In this document: in pieces, positions 1 to 8,359 of the stretch
Layout: the number at the start of each line of letters is the position of its first letter
How positions within the stretch are numbered: position 1 is the first letter of the stretch
Source of the DNA: Kalymmatonema hyalinum WJT4-NPBG1
GTDB taxonomy: Bacteria; Cyanobacteriota; Cyanobacteriia; Cyanobacteriales; Nostocaceae
Direction of reading: 5' to 3'
Length of the DNA: 64,000 bases
NCBI GenBank assembly: GCA_019359075.1
Contig: JAHHIB010000016.1
Coordinates: forward strand, 1-64,000
The notes under the pieces: model-generated
The model's database searches: none
What the model saw: only the letters and a program-made list of their open reading frames with translations
What the model was told of the DNA's origin: nothing
Program-made: the position numbers and the translations under genes

Positions 1-247
1 CTGTTCGAGCAGATTATTCATACTTCTGGCTTGTCAATTTGCGATTGCGCTCTGCGCACTGCCCTTTGGGCAATCGCCTTCCAGAAGTATTGTCATTTTT
101 CTACGGCTGTATGAAACCACCCTGCTTCCAGGATGACCTTGAAGGGGTGGCCACGGATCACAGCTGGCGAAGGCTGGCGACCAAAAGATGGCTACCGATG
201 AATGCGATTGCGATTCGGGGCAGTGGCAAAGCCAATCGCGCTGGCTC
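1..247. other. intergenic, GC-rich dispersed repeat
   Basis: No convincing gene. The stretch contains several short inverted segments such as gccctttgggc and repeated variants of gcgattgc/caatcgc, typical of noncoding cyanobacterial dispersed repeats. Open frames here on either strand have repeat-derived composition and no ribosome binding site. A minus-strand ATG at position 21 could begin a gene that leaves the window, but only seven codons are visible. Confidence 0.4.
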
Positions 248-598
248 TTATCCCGGAACAGCAGGCACCTCTCGGAGCAAGTCGGGTTCGTTGTGTACAA
301 ATGTAATTTGTAATGTCCCTAGTAGCTCTTTCTCTTTCAGCGTCGAGCCATTAGCAGGCATGAGTTGCTCCAGGCTCTCTTGGCTCAAATGCAGACCTGT
401 CTCTTGCAGAGATACAGCGAGTTTGTCCAAGTTGGCGCTCGGCACCTCAAAGTTGATGCACGTTAAGATGTTCGAGTACAGGTGAAAGTCAGTAATCCAA
501 GCTCCTGCTTGGTTAATCGCCTCACTCACATGAGCAGTCATCTGAATCCGTTCTGCTTTGGTAAACCCATCCAGGCGTAGAAAGTGTTGCTTAAACAC
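248..598 (-). CDS. conserved hypothetical protein, 116 aa
   Basis: I do not recognise a named family. The protein is small, soluble and without a signal peptide or membrane segment; it has alternating alpha/beta-looking segments (for example around residues 8-45 and 50-80). The start is GTG at 598-596: a strong GGAGG (complement of 606-610) lies 7 nt upstream, which makes this start convincing. The stop is TAA at 250-248. It stands alone; a GC-rich dispersed repeat follows it downstream (positions 40-240). Function unknown. Confidence 0.6.
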   Translation of the reverse strand: MFKQHFLRLDGFTKAERIQMTAHVSEAINQAGAWITDFHLYSNILTCINFEVPSANLDKLAVSLQETGLHLSQESLEQLMPANGSTLKEKELLGTLQITFVHNEPDLLREVPAVPG

Positions 599-977
599 AA
601 GCTAACCTCCGAAGTGAATCAGATTCAATATAGGGGAGTGAGGAGAGAGTTGTCTTCATCCTGTAAGCTCACCTAGTTGGGTGATATGAAGACAGCACTC
701 AATGTTGTGACCGTCGCGTTCCGGATGCATAGCTACCGACAACAGAGGGGGCTGGCTACCAAGCTTATAGCTGCAAATAATTTGATACTTGAGGGCTAAC
801 TACAGGGTGAGCGAGGGCTGACGGAGGGGCGATGGCGCAGAGCCCAGTGCCAGAGGCGATCGCCCCTTGGGCGGGCACTTGGTGCCATCGCTGCATAACA
901 ATCCCAATGCACGCCGACCGTCGAAAGGTTATATCCTGAGCGTTATGAATGTTGTCTCTTGCGGGTGATTGGAAACC
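599..977. other. intergenic region with short GC-rich repeats
   Basis: No ORF that looks coding. Positions 826-892 carry a GC-rich dispersed repeat containing a GCGATCGC (HIP1) octamer. The segment at 671-690 (tagttgggtgatatgaagac) resembles, in inverted orientation, the tcacccaacta-containing stretch near 1630-1665, so the P-loop kinase gene is bracketed by a weak inverted similarity of unknown meaning. Confidence 0.4.
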
Positions 978-1523
978 TTAGGCTGATGCACCATCTTTAA
1001 AGTTAGTCTGATTTTCAATTAATTCAAAAAATTGCAAAATCTGTTTAGTATCACGAATGTGATAAACACTTTTGATGCTTTGAGCCTGCTCGATATACTC
1101 ACGATATTTTGGGGTCAAATATTTGTGACATAACCAAAGCACGCGGTAGCTAGTAAGCGAACTCCTCAATATTGGACTCTTGGACGGCCAACCTTCTGGC
1201 GGTTTAAAGAAACCTGTGATTAGTCGTTTAGTTACCCACCAGAAATGTATATATAGCGGTAGATCGACAAAAACCAGACTATCCGCCTCGTCCAGTCGTA
1301 GCCATAGGGTTTCCATGCAACCGAACCCGTCAATAATCCATCGGTCAGTAACTAAAATTTGCTGATGGGCGCGCTTATAGTCTTCATGTGGAACCTCACT
1401 GCCCCCTGATTGATATTGAATCTTATCCAAAACGTGAAGTGGCAAACCAGTGATTTCGGATAATCTCTTGCTTAGAGTTGATTTACCGCCTCCAGTATTG
1501 CCAAACACCGCTACTTTTTTCAT
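978..1523 (-). CDS. P-loop NTPase, adenylate-kinase-like (FlaR-type topology modulation family)
   Basis: A 181-residue P-loop protein. Walker A is GNTGGGKST at residues 8-16, immediately after the first beta strand, as in nucleoside and adenylate-type kinases. The segment after it (LPLHVLDKIQY) and the later WIIDGFG and ADSLVFVDLP stretches match small kinases often annotated as DNA topology modulation protein FlaR or adenylate kinase-like; the true substrate is unknown. The frame also opens at GTG 1529, but ATG 1523 has the better-spaced AGGAAAG ribosome binding site. It stands alone, next to transposase debris. Cytoplasmic. Confidence 0.75.
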   Translation of the reverse strand: MKKVAVFGNTGGGKSTLSKRLSEITGLPLHVLDKIQYQSGGSEVPHEDYKRAHQQILVTDRWIIDGFGCMETLWLRLDEADSLVFVDLPLYIHFWWVTKRLITGFFKPPEGWPSKSPILRSSLTSYRVLWLCHKYLTPKYREYIEQAQSIKSVYHIRDTKQILQFFELIENQTNFKDGASA

Positions 1524-1652
1524 CACCACTTTCCTTTTAGTGCAATCAAGTCACCTCGTAGACTAGATTGAGTTATGAAACCCAGCATCGTATTCGTATA
1601 TATATTAGTTTGATAGTTTTGACAAGGCATCACCCAACTGGGTGGGTAGACT

Positions 1653-1877
1653 TCACCCAACTAAGTACAGCCCACCATAAAAAGGGTACGGAAATGATGC
1701 CGCAGTAACCAGTTGCGTTTGAGCGGTATCACCGGGGTCTTGTATTTGGCACTTTGAAAGAACTTTCGCAGTAGACTTTTCACTCCAACGGAAAGGGTGT
1801 GCTGTGGTATTCCACTCAGCTATAAACGCTGACAAACGTTCCGCCAAAGCTTTTTTGTCAAAAAGCTTACTGTACAA
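1653..1877 (-). pseudogene. IS630-family transposase remnant (C-terminal part)
   Basis: About 74 residues survive. The stretch FIAEWNTTAHPFRWSEKS is the characteristic C-terminal end of IS630/Tc1-type DDE transposases, where the third catalytic acidic residue and the HPFxW motif lie. No catalytic DDE core is present upstream (higher coordinates) and no matching terminal inverted repeats could be paired by eye. This is debris of a former insertion, not a functional gene. Confidence 0.7.
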
Positions 1878-1926
1878 GCATTCTTACCTTCTGCCCTCAG
1901 CATAGCTGACGAATTGTGCTAGATGC

Positions 1927-2712
1927 TTAGTCATGAATACTATCTAGCATTTTTGCACGAGTCAGATTAGCATCTGTTAAGTCTACCTTACTCAAATTAG
2001 TACCATTGAGGTTGGCATTGCTCAAGTTGACCCTTCTGTCATTCAGATAACTAAGGTCATACATTCCCAGTTTTCCAAAATTTGGCGATCCCACCAAGTT
2101 CGCTCCGCTCAGGTTTGCATATGTGAGATTAGCATCGCTGAAATCTGCCCCTCTCAAATCTGCCTTGCTGAGATCTGCGCCAAAGAGGTTGGCTCCCCTC
2201 AAATCTGCTGCACAAAGATCTGCTCCACAGAGGTTAGCGCCACAGAGATTTGCTCTGTTGAGATCGGCAAATCTTAGACTAGCCTGACTCAGATTTGCAT
2301 GGCTGAGGTTCACTCCACTGAGACTAGCCCGAAAAAAAAGACCGTGATTTATAACGCATATACCTAAGTCTGCCCTTGTGAGGTTCACTCCACTCAAGTT
2401 GGCTCCATTAAACTCGACTGAACCTAAAAATAGTCCATCACTAAGGTCTGCATGAGTGAGGTCTGCTCCACTCATATCTACCATAGTAAAATCTGCTCCT
2501 CTCAAGTCTGCATCGCTAAGATTTGCGTTTCGCAGTTCCGCAAAGTAAATTTTTGCACACTTGAGGTTCGCATGACTGAGATTCACATCGTCTAAAATCG
2601 CAGACAATTCTACATAGCTTAGGTCAGGCTTAAAGTCTGGGTTGCTCTCCCTCCTTTTGTTCCAGACTTCAACTCCTAGCTCAAGTAGCGTCAAGTCATC
2701 GACATGTACCAT
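1927..2712 (-). CDS. pentapeptide-repeat protein
   Basis: A 261-residue protein, most of it tandem A(D/N)Lxx pentapeptides from about residue 40 to 255 (for example ANLSGANL and ADLRGANL). These fold as a right-handed quadrilateral beta helix. There are roughly 30 or more units, with interruptions near residues 95-130 and 205-225. The start is taken at the internal ATG 2712 (MVHVDDLTLLELG), because upstream residues do not resemble the family and the N-terminal helix LLELGVEVWNKRRE is typical of cyanobacterial pentapeptide proteins. No signal peptide, so cytoplasmic. Function unknown; such proteins are very abundant in filamentous cyanobacteria. Confidence 0.85.
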   Translation of the reverse strand: MVHVDDLTLLELGVEVWNKRRESNPDFKPDLSYVELSAILDDVNLSHANLKCAKIYFAELRNANLSDADLRGADFTMVDMSGADLTHADLSDGLFLGSVEFNGANLSGVNLTRADLGICVINHGLFFRASLSGVNLSHANLSQASLRFADLNRANLCGANLCGADLCAADLRGANLFGADLSKADLRGADFSDANLTYANLSGANLVGSPNFGKLGMYDLSYLNDRRVNLSNANLNGTNLSKVDLTDANLTRAKMLDSIHD

Positions 2713-2823
2713 AACAAACAGTACTACTGTGAATATTTCTGAAGATAAGTTGCGATCGCAACTAGGATGAAGAGCTATTATATGCAACCTCAAATCTTAC
2801 ATAAAAGTACTGCCAGAGAAACT

Positions 2824-2997
2824 TTACAATGGCTTTTCGATTCCTTTAATATCAATTCCTAAAGTCGCTCCCATTTTAGATTTAATTATGTTTGCTTGTT
2901 CAGGGACGACTTTAGTATCAAGTCCTCTGTTTCGAGATTGTTCTGAATTTCCTGCTCTCAGTCTTGAATAAGTTCTGGTAGCTTTTGTCTCTTGCTT
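2824..2997 (-). pseudogene. possible coding remnant, 57 codons, no start
   Basis: On the minus strand an open stretch ends in TAA at 2826-2824 and reads RAGNSEQSRNRGLDTKVV and later LGIDIKGIEKPL. The amino-acid composition looks protein-like in an otherwise AT-rich gap, but there is no plausible start and a stop lies just upstream (3000-2998). It may be the 3' tail of a decayed gene; I do not recognise the family. The remainder of 2713-3272 shows nothing else but AT-rich sequence. Confidence 0.25.
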
Positions 2998-3272
2998 TTA
3001 AAAGGACTCTCACTTTTAGGATGCTATTTGTCCTAGAGTAGGCGAAAAAAATGAAGCTTTCACCCTTAGATGTTTTCTTTCAGATTTATAAAGAGTTTAT
3101 AAACTTTAGAGACATAATATTATCTGTGTATGATTCAAGAATTAATTTTATTGTTGGTAGGAAATTTAGATAAACTTTTGGTAGCAATTTCGTTATTAAA
3201 TTTACAAAAAAAACACAAAATTCCACCATTTTACATTAGAAAATATCTGGGGGAAAGTTAAGTTGAGACTTT

Positions 3273-3701
3273 ATGTTGTGCAAAAGCCTTGAAGAGATGA
3301 AAATAGGGTACCGCCCTATTGATAATTATTCTGGAGGTGCTGGCTTTGAAAAAGACAACCTTGAACAATTAGAAATTCGTCAATGGAAGTGGGTGTTGCC
3401 AAGGCGAGAGCAGAATAGTAGTCCTTACCTAGGTACTTGGAAATGCTCGTTTTTCTCTGACGATCGCACTCGTCGCTATTTATTTGGCTACGTTTTAGTC
3501 TTTGAAAAAATTGAAACAATTCGGGCATTCATACACTTGTTTGACCGAAATTTAGATTTTGGATGGCAGCGTCAGGAATTAGAAAGTGAACATTTCGATG
3601 TAGAATGCGCGAAAAAATGGTGTGAAACCACAGCACAGGAAATATTAAATCAGATTGAACTACAGCGACAGAAATTTGACGAATTGGTCCGAATAACATA
3701 G
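3273..3701 (+). CDS. hypothetical protein, 142 aa
   Basis: Not recognised. The protein is soluble and rich in charged and aromatic residues (WKWVLPRRE, GTWKCSFFSDDRTRRYLFGYV, then a C-terminal helix). A second possible start is ATG 3297 (MKIGYRP); neither has a strong ribosome binding site, although gaagag lies just ahead of the second. It stands alone between AT-rich DNA and a dispersed repeat at 3843-3902. Confidence 0.5.
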   Translation: MLCKSLEEMKIGYRPIDNYSGGAGFEKDNLEQLEIRQWKWVLPRREQNSSPYLGTWKCSFFSDDRTRRYLFGYVLVFEKIETIRAFIHLFDRNLDFGWQRQELESEHFDVECAKKWCETTAQEILNQIELQRQKFDELVRIT

Positions 3702-3842
3702 TAAAATGCAACTTGGTATCAAGCTCTACGTGCATCTACTTTTCTTTTAAGCTAAATCCTACTGCAACCTAGCCGCCTTAATACACGCACTTCATGGGGT
3801 TCTTAATGCCATACCTTATGAATTTATAATTTTGAATTAAGC

Positions 3843-3902
3843 ATAAGCGCAAAGCGTGCCGCTAGGCATACGCGCAGCCTCTCCGATAGGAGAAGGGGTT
3901 GA
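3843..3902. repeat. GC-rich dispersed repeat
   Basis: The segment carries gcgcaaagcgtgccgctagg followed by catacgcgcagcctctccgataggagaagg. The same AGCGTGCC...GGCATACG and TCTCC...GGAGA building blocks recur at about 7739-7770, 9745-9882, 18015-18068, 21056-21140, 26041-26102, 29650-29710, 34967-35010, 35303-35345 and 47470-47590. This is a family of short palindromic interspersed repeats. Confidence 0.6.
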
Positions 3903-3906
3903 CGAA

Positions 3907-4755
3907 TTAGTTTGCTCCTAGTGAATTCGCATGGTGGCGGATGTGATCCTCGATAAAACTGGCGATGAAATAATAACTGTGGTCGTAGCCTTCCTGATAA
4001 CGCAAGTTGAGCGGCTGATTCACTGCTACACAAGCTTGCTCAAACACCTGCGGTAGCAACTGCTCTTTGAGAAATTTATCAGCAGTACCTTGGTCGATCA
4101 GAATGGAACTGTGGTATCCTAACTGCCTGACCAATTCACTGGCATCGTACTCACGCCAACTTTCTTTCTCCTCACCAAGGTAGCGGCTAAACGCCTTTTC
4201 ACCCCAAGGACAGCGTATTGGTGCGGCGATGGGTGCAAAAGCTGAGACTGATTTGTATTGCTGGGGGTTTCGTATAGCGCATACAATAGCACCGTGTCCC
4301 CCCATTGAATGACCGAAAATGCCTTGTTGCTCCGGTTGTACGGGGAAATGCTGAGCAATCAAACCAGGCAACTCGTGGACGACATAGCTATACATTCGGT
4401 AGTGTGATGCCCAAGGTTCAACAGTCGCATCCACATAAAAACCAGCACCAGTGCCAAAGTCCCAGTCGTCATCCTCACCACGTATACCAGTATTGCGGGG
4501 GCTAGTATCCGGTGCTACGAGCATCAAGCCGTATTTTGCCGCGTATTGTTGTGCTCCGCTTTTAACCATAAAAGTTTCTTCAGTGCAAGTCAAACCGGAA
4601 AGGAAATAGAGAACTGGCACAGGTTTCTGAGTGGCTTGCGGTGGTTGGTAAACGGCAAATCGCATTTCCCCGTTGCAGGTAGAGGAGGGATGAGAGTAAA
4701 AGCCGAGTTTGCCATCAAAGGATTTGTATTCTGAAATGAGGTTGAGATGAGTCAT
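3907..4755 (-). CDS. fghA: S-formylglutathione hydrolase
   Basis: Alpha/beta-hydrolase of 282 residues, the usual length. It hydrolyses S-formylglutathione to formate and glutathione, the second step of glutathione-dependent formaldehyde detoxification. The catalytic triad is visible: Ser in GHSMGGHGA (near residue 147), Asp in IDQGTADKF, and His in EGYDHSYYF. The N-terminal SGLTCTEETF and APDTSPR stretches are family hallmarks. It lies on the same strand as, and downstream of, frmA, the first enzyme of the pathway, but a tnpB gene has inserted between them. The ATG has no obvious Shine-Dalgarno, perhaps because of that insertion. Identification is secure. Confidence 0.93.
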   Translation of the reverse strand: MTHLNLISEYKSFDGKLGFYSHPSSTCNGEMRFAVYQPPQATQKPVPVLYFLSGLTCTEETFMVKSGAQQYAAKYGLMLVAPDTSPRNTGIRGEDDDWDFGTGAGFYVDATVEPWASHYRMYSYVVHELPGLIAQHFPVQPEQQGIFGHSMGGHGAIVCAIRNPQQYKSVSAFAPIAAPIRCPWGEKAFSRYLGEEKESWREYDASELVRQLGYHSSILIDQGTADKFLKEQLLPQVFEQACVAVNQPLNLRYQEGYDHSYYFIASFIEDHIRHHANSLGAN

Positions 4756-4779
4756 GAGTCATTAAATCTGCTCTATAAA

Positions 4780-4870
4780 ACCTAGACAATCGTAGACTTT
4801 ATTTCTTGTTTCATAGGGAGCATGGGAGCGGTTATCCCTCAACAAGCTTTCACGCCTTAGCCAGACGCGA
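4780..4870 (-). ncRNA. candidate omega (guide) RNA / right end of TnpB element
   Basis: Just past the tnpB stop on the minus strand lies AGGGATAACCGCTCCCATGC followed by TCCCT. This can form short hairpins (AGGGA/TCCCT and GGGA/TCCC) and contains two copies of GCTCCC. In IS200/IS605-type elements the 3' part of tnpB and the right end form the guide RNA, with the guide read from flanking DNA. That role is inferred from position only; the exact end is not determined. Confidence 0.4.
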
Positions 4871-5929
4871 TAAATTAATTGCAGCGTTTAAATCCCTATC
4901 GAAGACACTATTGCAACGTTCACAGATAAACGTCCGCTCGGATAGGAACAATTTATCCTTCTTGTACCCGCAACAACTACACGTCTTGCTAGATGGGTAC
5001 CATTGATCCGCAACAATCAATTTACTGCCGAACTTCTCACACTTGTATTCCAGTTGCCGCCGGAACTCATGAAAACCACAGTCAGCTATCGCTTGCGCCA
5101 ACTTGTCATTCTTGATCATTCCCGATACGTTTAGATCCTCAACAACTATAATCGCGTGCTTTTTGCATAAGTAGTTAGTGATCTTGTGGAGCGTATCTTT
5201 GCGGATGTTGGCTACCTTGGCGTGATGTTTGGCTAATTTAATCTTTGATTTGTGTTTATTTTTGCTTCCGTTAACCTTGCGGCTATGGGCTTTTGACAAT
5301 CTTCTCAGCTTGCGTAGCTGCTTTTTGTAGGTTTTCGGGTTCTCGAACATTTCCCCAGTGGAGAGAGTAGCAAGACTTTTGATTCCTAAATCCACCCCTA
5401 CAACATCCACAAACTTAACGGACGGCTGACAATCTACCTCATAGGCAAAAGCTATAAACCAATCATCAGCAGTTCTAGAGATGGTGATTTTTGTAGTTGT
5501 GGTGTGGGGTAAACCTTCGTAGGTCTTCAGCGATCCAATCGTAGGGAGTTTAACACTTGTTCCACCTACAGGTATGGGCTTCCCACTGGCATCAATAGTA
5601 AAGGAATCGTGTTTAGCTTTCTTTTTGAAGGTAGGACGTTCACCGCGCTTTTTGAAGAAGTTCTCAAAAGCTGTGCCTAAATGGTCAAAAGCGTATTGGG
5701 TAATCTTCTGACAAACGCCCTTCTCTTTAATCCACGGCAGTTCAGGCTTGACGTGGTTGTTAAAAAACTTCTTGAGTAAGTATTTGTTAGGCTTAAATCC
5801 ATCTTTGTACAAGTCATTCCAAGCCGCCAAACCCCAATTATAGGTAAATCGGGCTATTCCAGCGTGTTTAGCCATGAGTTCCTTCTGGGAGGCTGTTAGT
5901 TTTAACTTGGTTTTGATGGATAAAAGCAT
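4850..5929 (-). CDS. tnpB: RNA-guided endonuclease TnpB (IS200/IS605 family)
   Basis: A 359-residue TnpB with an intact-looking RuvC nuclease. The first Asp is in VVGVDLGIKS (residue 180), the Glu in IIVVEDLNVSG (264) and the third Asp in SVFDRDLNAAINL (344/346). A zinc finger is formed by Cys317, 319/320, 336 and 339. The N-terminal half carries the usual FTYNWGL helix region. TnpB is an RNA-guided DNA nuclease that promotes retention of its transposon. The frame opens 18 bases earlier, but ATG 5929 (MLLSIKTKL) matches the family start. No tnpA lies nearby, so this is an IS1341-type solo tnpB dependent on a TnpA elsewhere. It separates frmA from fghA. Confidence 0.9.
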   Translation of the reverse strand: MLLSIKTKLKLTASQKELMAKHAGIARFTYNWGLAAWNDLYKDGFKPNKYLLKKFFNNHVKPELPWIKEKGVCQKITQYAFDHLGTAFENFFKKRGERPTFKKKAKHDSFTIDASGKPIPVGGTSVKLPTIGSLKTYEGLPHTTTTKITISRTADDWFIAFAYEVDCQPSVKFVDVVGVDLGIKSLATLSTGEMFENPKTYKKQLRKLRRLSKAHSRKVNGSKNKHKSKIKLAKHHAKVANIRKDTLHKITNYLCKKHAIIVVEDLNVSGMIKNDKLAQAIADCGFHEFRRQLEYKCEKFGSKLIVADQWYPSSKTCSCCGYKKDKLFLSERTFICERCNSVFDRDLNAAINLSRLAKA

Positions 5930-6193
5930 TGATCGACCCTCTTGCAAAAATCAATTTTTTGAATATGAAACCACAGATAAACAAGAAATGCGCACAGATA
6001 ATTTACAGCACATTGTTCGTGCATAAAGTACAACGCGCTTTATCTAAAAGCCAGACAGAAAGCCCTTTTTACTTGTGAGTTCTCAATTGCTGCTGTATCT
6101 GTGTTTATCAGCACGGCAGTTGCTATGTCCTCCAAAGACGCTGCTTTGAACAAGTCTGGCATTGCCCGCGCAACGCACGCAAGAGTTCCTTAA

Positions 6194-7306
6194 CTAATCA
6201 AACGTCACCACACTCCGAATTGACTCTCCTTTGTGCATCAAATCAAAAGCATCGTTGATTTTCTCAATCGGCATTACATGAGTAATTAAATCGTCAATGT
6301 TGATTTTGCCCTGCATATACCAATCAACAATTTTCGGCACATCGGTACGTCCTCTTGCCCCACCAAACGCCGAACCTTTCCAAACACGCCCAGTCACAAG
6401 TTGAAAAGGACGGGTACGAATCTCCTCGCCAGCACCAGCGACGCCGATAATCACACTGACGCCCCAACCTTTGTGACAACATTCCAAGGCTTGGCGCATG
6501 ATATTCACATTACCAATGCATTCAAAGCTGTAATCAGCACCGCCTTTGGTTAAATCTACCAGGTAGGCAACCAAATCTCCTTCAACTTCCTTGGGGTTGA
6601 CGAAGTGAGTCATGCCAAACTTTTCTGCCAAAGCTTTCTTGTTGGGATTGAGATCTACCCCCACAATCATATTAGCTCCCACCATCCGCGCCCCTTGGAT
6701 GACATTTAAACCAATACCGCCCAAACCGAAAACCACCACATTAGCTCCCGGTTCCACTTTTGCCGTATTGATGACTGCACCAATTCCCGTTGTCACACCG
6801 CAGCCAATGTAACAAACTTTATCAAACGGCGCATCTTCGCGAATTTTTGCCACGGCAATTTCCGGCAGCACCGTATAGTTTGAAAAGGTGGATGTCCCCA
6901 TGTAATGGTGAATCATTTCCCCATCAATAAAAAAGCGGCTGCTGCCATCGGGCATGACACCACGCCCTTGAGTGGCGCGAATTGCTTGACAAAGATTGGT
7001 TTTAAAGCTAAGACAATATTCGCACTGGCGGCATTCTGGCGTGTATAGAGGAATAACATGATCCCCTGGCTTGACACTCGTAACGCCTTCCCCTACCTCC
7101 ACAACAACGCCAGCGCCTTCATGTCCCAAAATTGCTGGGAATAAACCTTCGGGATCAGCACCAGAAAGAGTATAAGCATCGGTATGGCAAACTCCGCTTG
7201 CTTTGATCTCCACCATCACTTCCCCAGCACGGGGTCCCTCTAGTTGAACTGTTTCAATAGTTAACGGCTTACCAGACTCATAAGCCACTGCTGCTTTAAC
7301 TTCCAC
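6194..7306 (-). CDS. frmA: S-(hydroxymethyl)glutathione dehydrogenase / class III alcohol dehydrogenase
   Basis: Zinc-dependent medium-chain dehydrogenase of 370 residues, full length. It oxidises S-hydroxymethylglutathione, formed from formaldehyde and glutathione, to S-formylglutathione with NAD+. Visible features are the catalytic zinc region [14 protein letters not shown] and GHEGAGVV, the structural zinc loop [17 protein letters not shown], and the Rossmann motif [13 protein letters not shown] followed by GVDLNPNK. The gene is upstream of fghA on the same strand, the expected operon order, now with tnpB between. Cytoplasmic. Identification is secure. Confidence 0.95.
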   Translation of the reverse strand: MEVKAAVAYESGKPLTIETVQLEGPRAGEVMVEIKASGVCHTDAYTLSGADPEGLFPAILGHEGAGVVVEVGEGVTSVKPGDHVIPLYTPECRQCEYCLSFKTNLCQAIRATQGRGVMPDGSSRFFIDGEMIHHYMGTSTFSNYTVLPEIAVAKIREDAPFDKVCYIGCGVTTGIGAVINTAKVEPGANVVVFGLGGIGLNVIQGARMVGANMIVGVDLNPNKKALAEKFGMTHFVNPKEVEGDLVAYLVDLTKGGADYSFECIGNVNIMRQALECCHKGWGVSVIIGVAGAGEEIRTRPFQLVTGRVWKGSAFGGARGRTDVPKIVDWYMQGKINIDDLITHVMPIEKINDAFDLMHKGESIRSVVTFD

Positions 7307-7376
7307 TCTTGCGCCTTCCTCTTTAAGTTCAGTAAACGGGCTAATTTGAGTTTAGAGCCAGGAGCGGTTCAGCAAA

Positions 7377-7446
7377 TTTTTTTAACGGTATCGCGGAAGT
7401 CCCCACCTTCAATGTACTCATAAGGTGGGGATAGGGAGCGGGCAAT
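7377..7446 (+). repeat. orphan TnpB-element right end (hairpin copy 1)
   Basis: TTTAACGGTATCGCGGAAGT leads into a perfect 9-bp stem, ccccacctt (7401-7409) and aaggtgggg (7422-7430), with a 12-nt loop, followed by atagggagcgggcaatga. The same block with a different loop occurs inverted at 31560-31626. Read as protein it gives FNGIAEVPT, which from memory I have seen at C-termini of cyanobacterial TnpB proteins. It is best explained as a solo right end left after loss of a tnpB transposon. Confidence 0.5.
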
Positions 7447-7468
7447 GATCAAGACATCCCCGACTGAT

Positions 7469-7651
7469 TCAATCCTTCGGATTGAGAGGGAGTGGGATGG
7501 TTGAAGAATTGCCAATCTCTGGGGTCGATAGTCGCTTGATGTAGTCTCTTATCAATTCGGCTGACGAAATTCCTTTTCTTTGAGCAGCGTTCTCCAATTT
7601 GTCCCATTCTTGCTGGGTTAGTCGAACTCGAAATATCTTGTCTCTTGCCAT
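7469..7651 (-). CDS. small ribbon-helix-helix (CopG-like) DNA-binding protein
   Basis: A 60-residue protein. Residues 5-45 read KIFRVRLTQQEWDKLENAAQ then GISSAELIRDYIKRL, the beta-strand plus two-helix pattern of ribbon-helix-helix repressors and antitoxins. The start is ATG 7651. The start codon lies inside a near-perfect inverted repeat (7648-7681), which suggests autoregulation. No toxin gene is adjacent. It is probably an orphan regulator or antitoxin-like protein; the target is unknown. Confidence 0.7.
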   Translation of the reverse strand: MARDKIFRVRLTQQEWDKLENAAQRKGISSAELIRDYIKRLSTPEIGNSSTIPLPLNPKD

Positions 7652-7681
7652 AATCGTAGCCTCGTTGTGCTACAATTATGG
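7648..7681. promoter_or_regulatory. palindromic candidate operator over the RHH start codon
   Basis: ccataatcgtagc (7648-7660) and gctacaattatgg (7669-7681) are inverted repeats matching at 12 of 13 positions, separated by 8 bp. The repeat covers the start codon and the immediate upstream region of the ribbon-helix-helix gene. Such placement fits an operator bound by a dimeric repressor. Binding is inference. Confidence 0.5.
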
Positions 7682-8359
7682 TATCAGCTAACCACTGACC
7701 AACTCGACACAAACGGACTAGCTGTGCTAGGTGAACAGTGCGTTCGCGTAGCGTGCCCGAAGGGCATACGTTGGGGACGGTACAGAACCATGACAATTGG
7801 TATGGGGTTGCATTGAGAAGAATTGCTTCGTGCATGAAACCATCAATGCGTAAAACCAGTTTGGTTGGTTGTACAGAACTTTGGTTCCTTGTACAAAGAT
7901 TCCGTGGGGCCAGGAATCTCTAAACTGCCTGTGGAGGTATCGTTCTCGGGGATAATCATACGCGAGTGTGTTTATCTAGATGCGACCAATGAAGCAGGAA
8001 ATTTCTTTGGGGCGACCTGGAGAAGCCCCATCCTCAGTCGTAAGACAGGATGGGGAGAACGTCACAGTTTCAAGAATTTATTGCCAATAATTCGCATTTT
8101 TTATACCTATAAATCAAGTATAACCGTAATTTTCTGAGTGGGTATTGAGCAAATGAGCAGCCGTACTATTCGTTTTACTTAAATCTGTATCTTTTTTCTA
8201 CGAGTAAGAAGCGCTATAAATTATAGTGTTGCTGTACGATAATGACATTCTCTAGTTACATTGGATAAAAGCAGTAGCAGCTCTTTTGGCAACAGCATGT
8301 CAGCAGCAACTACTAAATAATTTGTCCACCACTAGATTACACCTGTATTTTAATAGCCT
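7682..8359. other. gene-free stretch with repeat and transposon debris
   Basis: Holds a GC-rich dispersed repeat at about 7739-7770 (gcgttcgcgtagcgtgcccg followed by aagggcata), then a TnpB-element tail (7865-8065), then AT-rich DNA up to avtA. I see no convincing gene and no clear sigma-70 promoter ahead of avtA. Confidence 0.5.
7865..8065 (+). repeat. remnant 3' end of a TnpB element with hairpin
   Basis: One frame here ends NHTRVCLSRCDQ-stop, resembling a TnpB tail. It is followed by gaagcaggaaatttctttgg and a perfect 9-bp stem, ccccatcct (8026-8034) and aggatgggg (8047-8055), then agaacgtcac. That arrangement matches the guide-RNA/right-end region of IS605-type tnpB elements. No tnpB body is present, so it is an orphan right end. 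The sequence differs from the hairpins at 7401 and 31576. Confidence 0.45.

Noticed and set aside
39-485. 148-residue plus-strand frame at the left edge
   Set aside because: It overlaps the minus-strand 116-residue gene, which has GGAGG and a protein-like sequence; the plus frame is repeat-derived in its first half.
7449-7835. 128-residue minus-strand frame over the ribbon-helix-helix gene
   Set aside because: Its product lacks recognisable features and passes through a dispersed repeat; the 60-residue RHH frame inside it has a clear domain and an operator-like palindrome.
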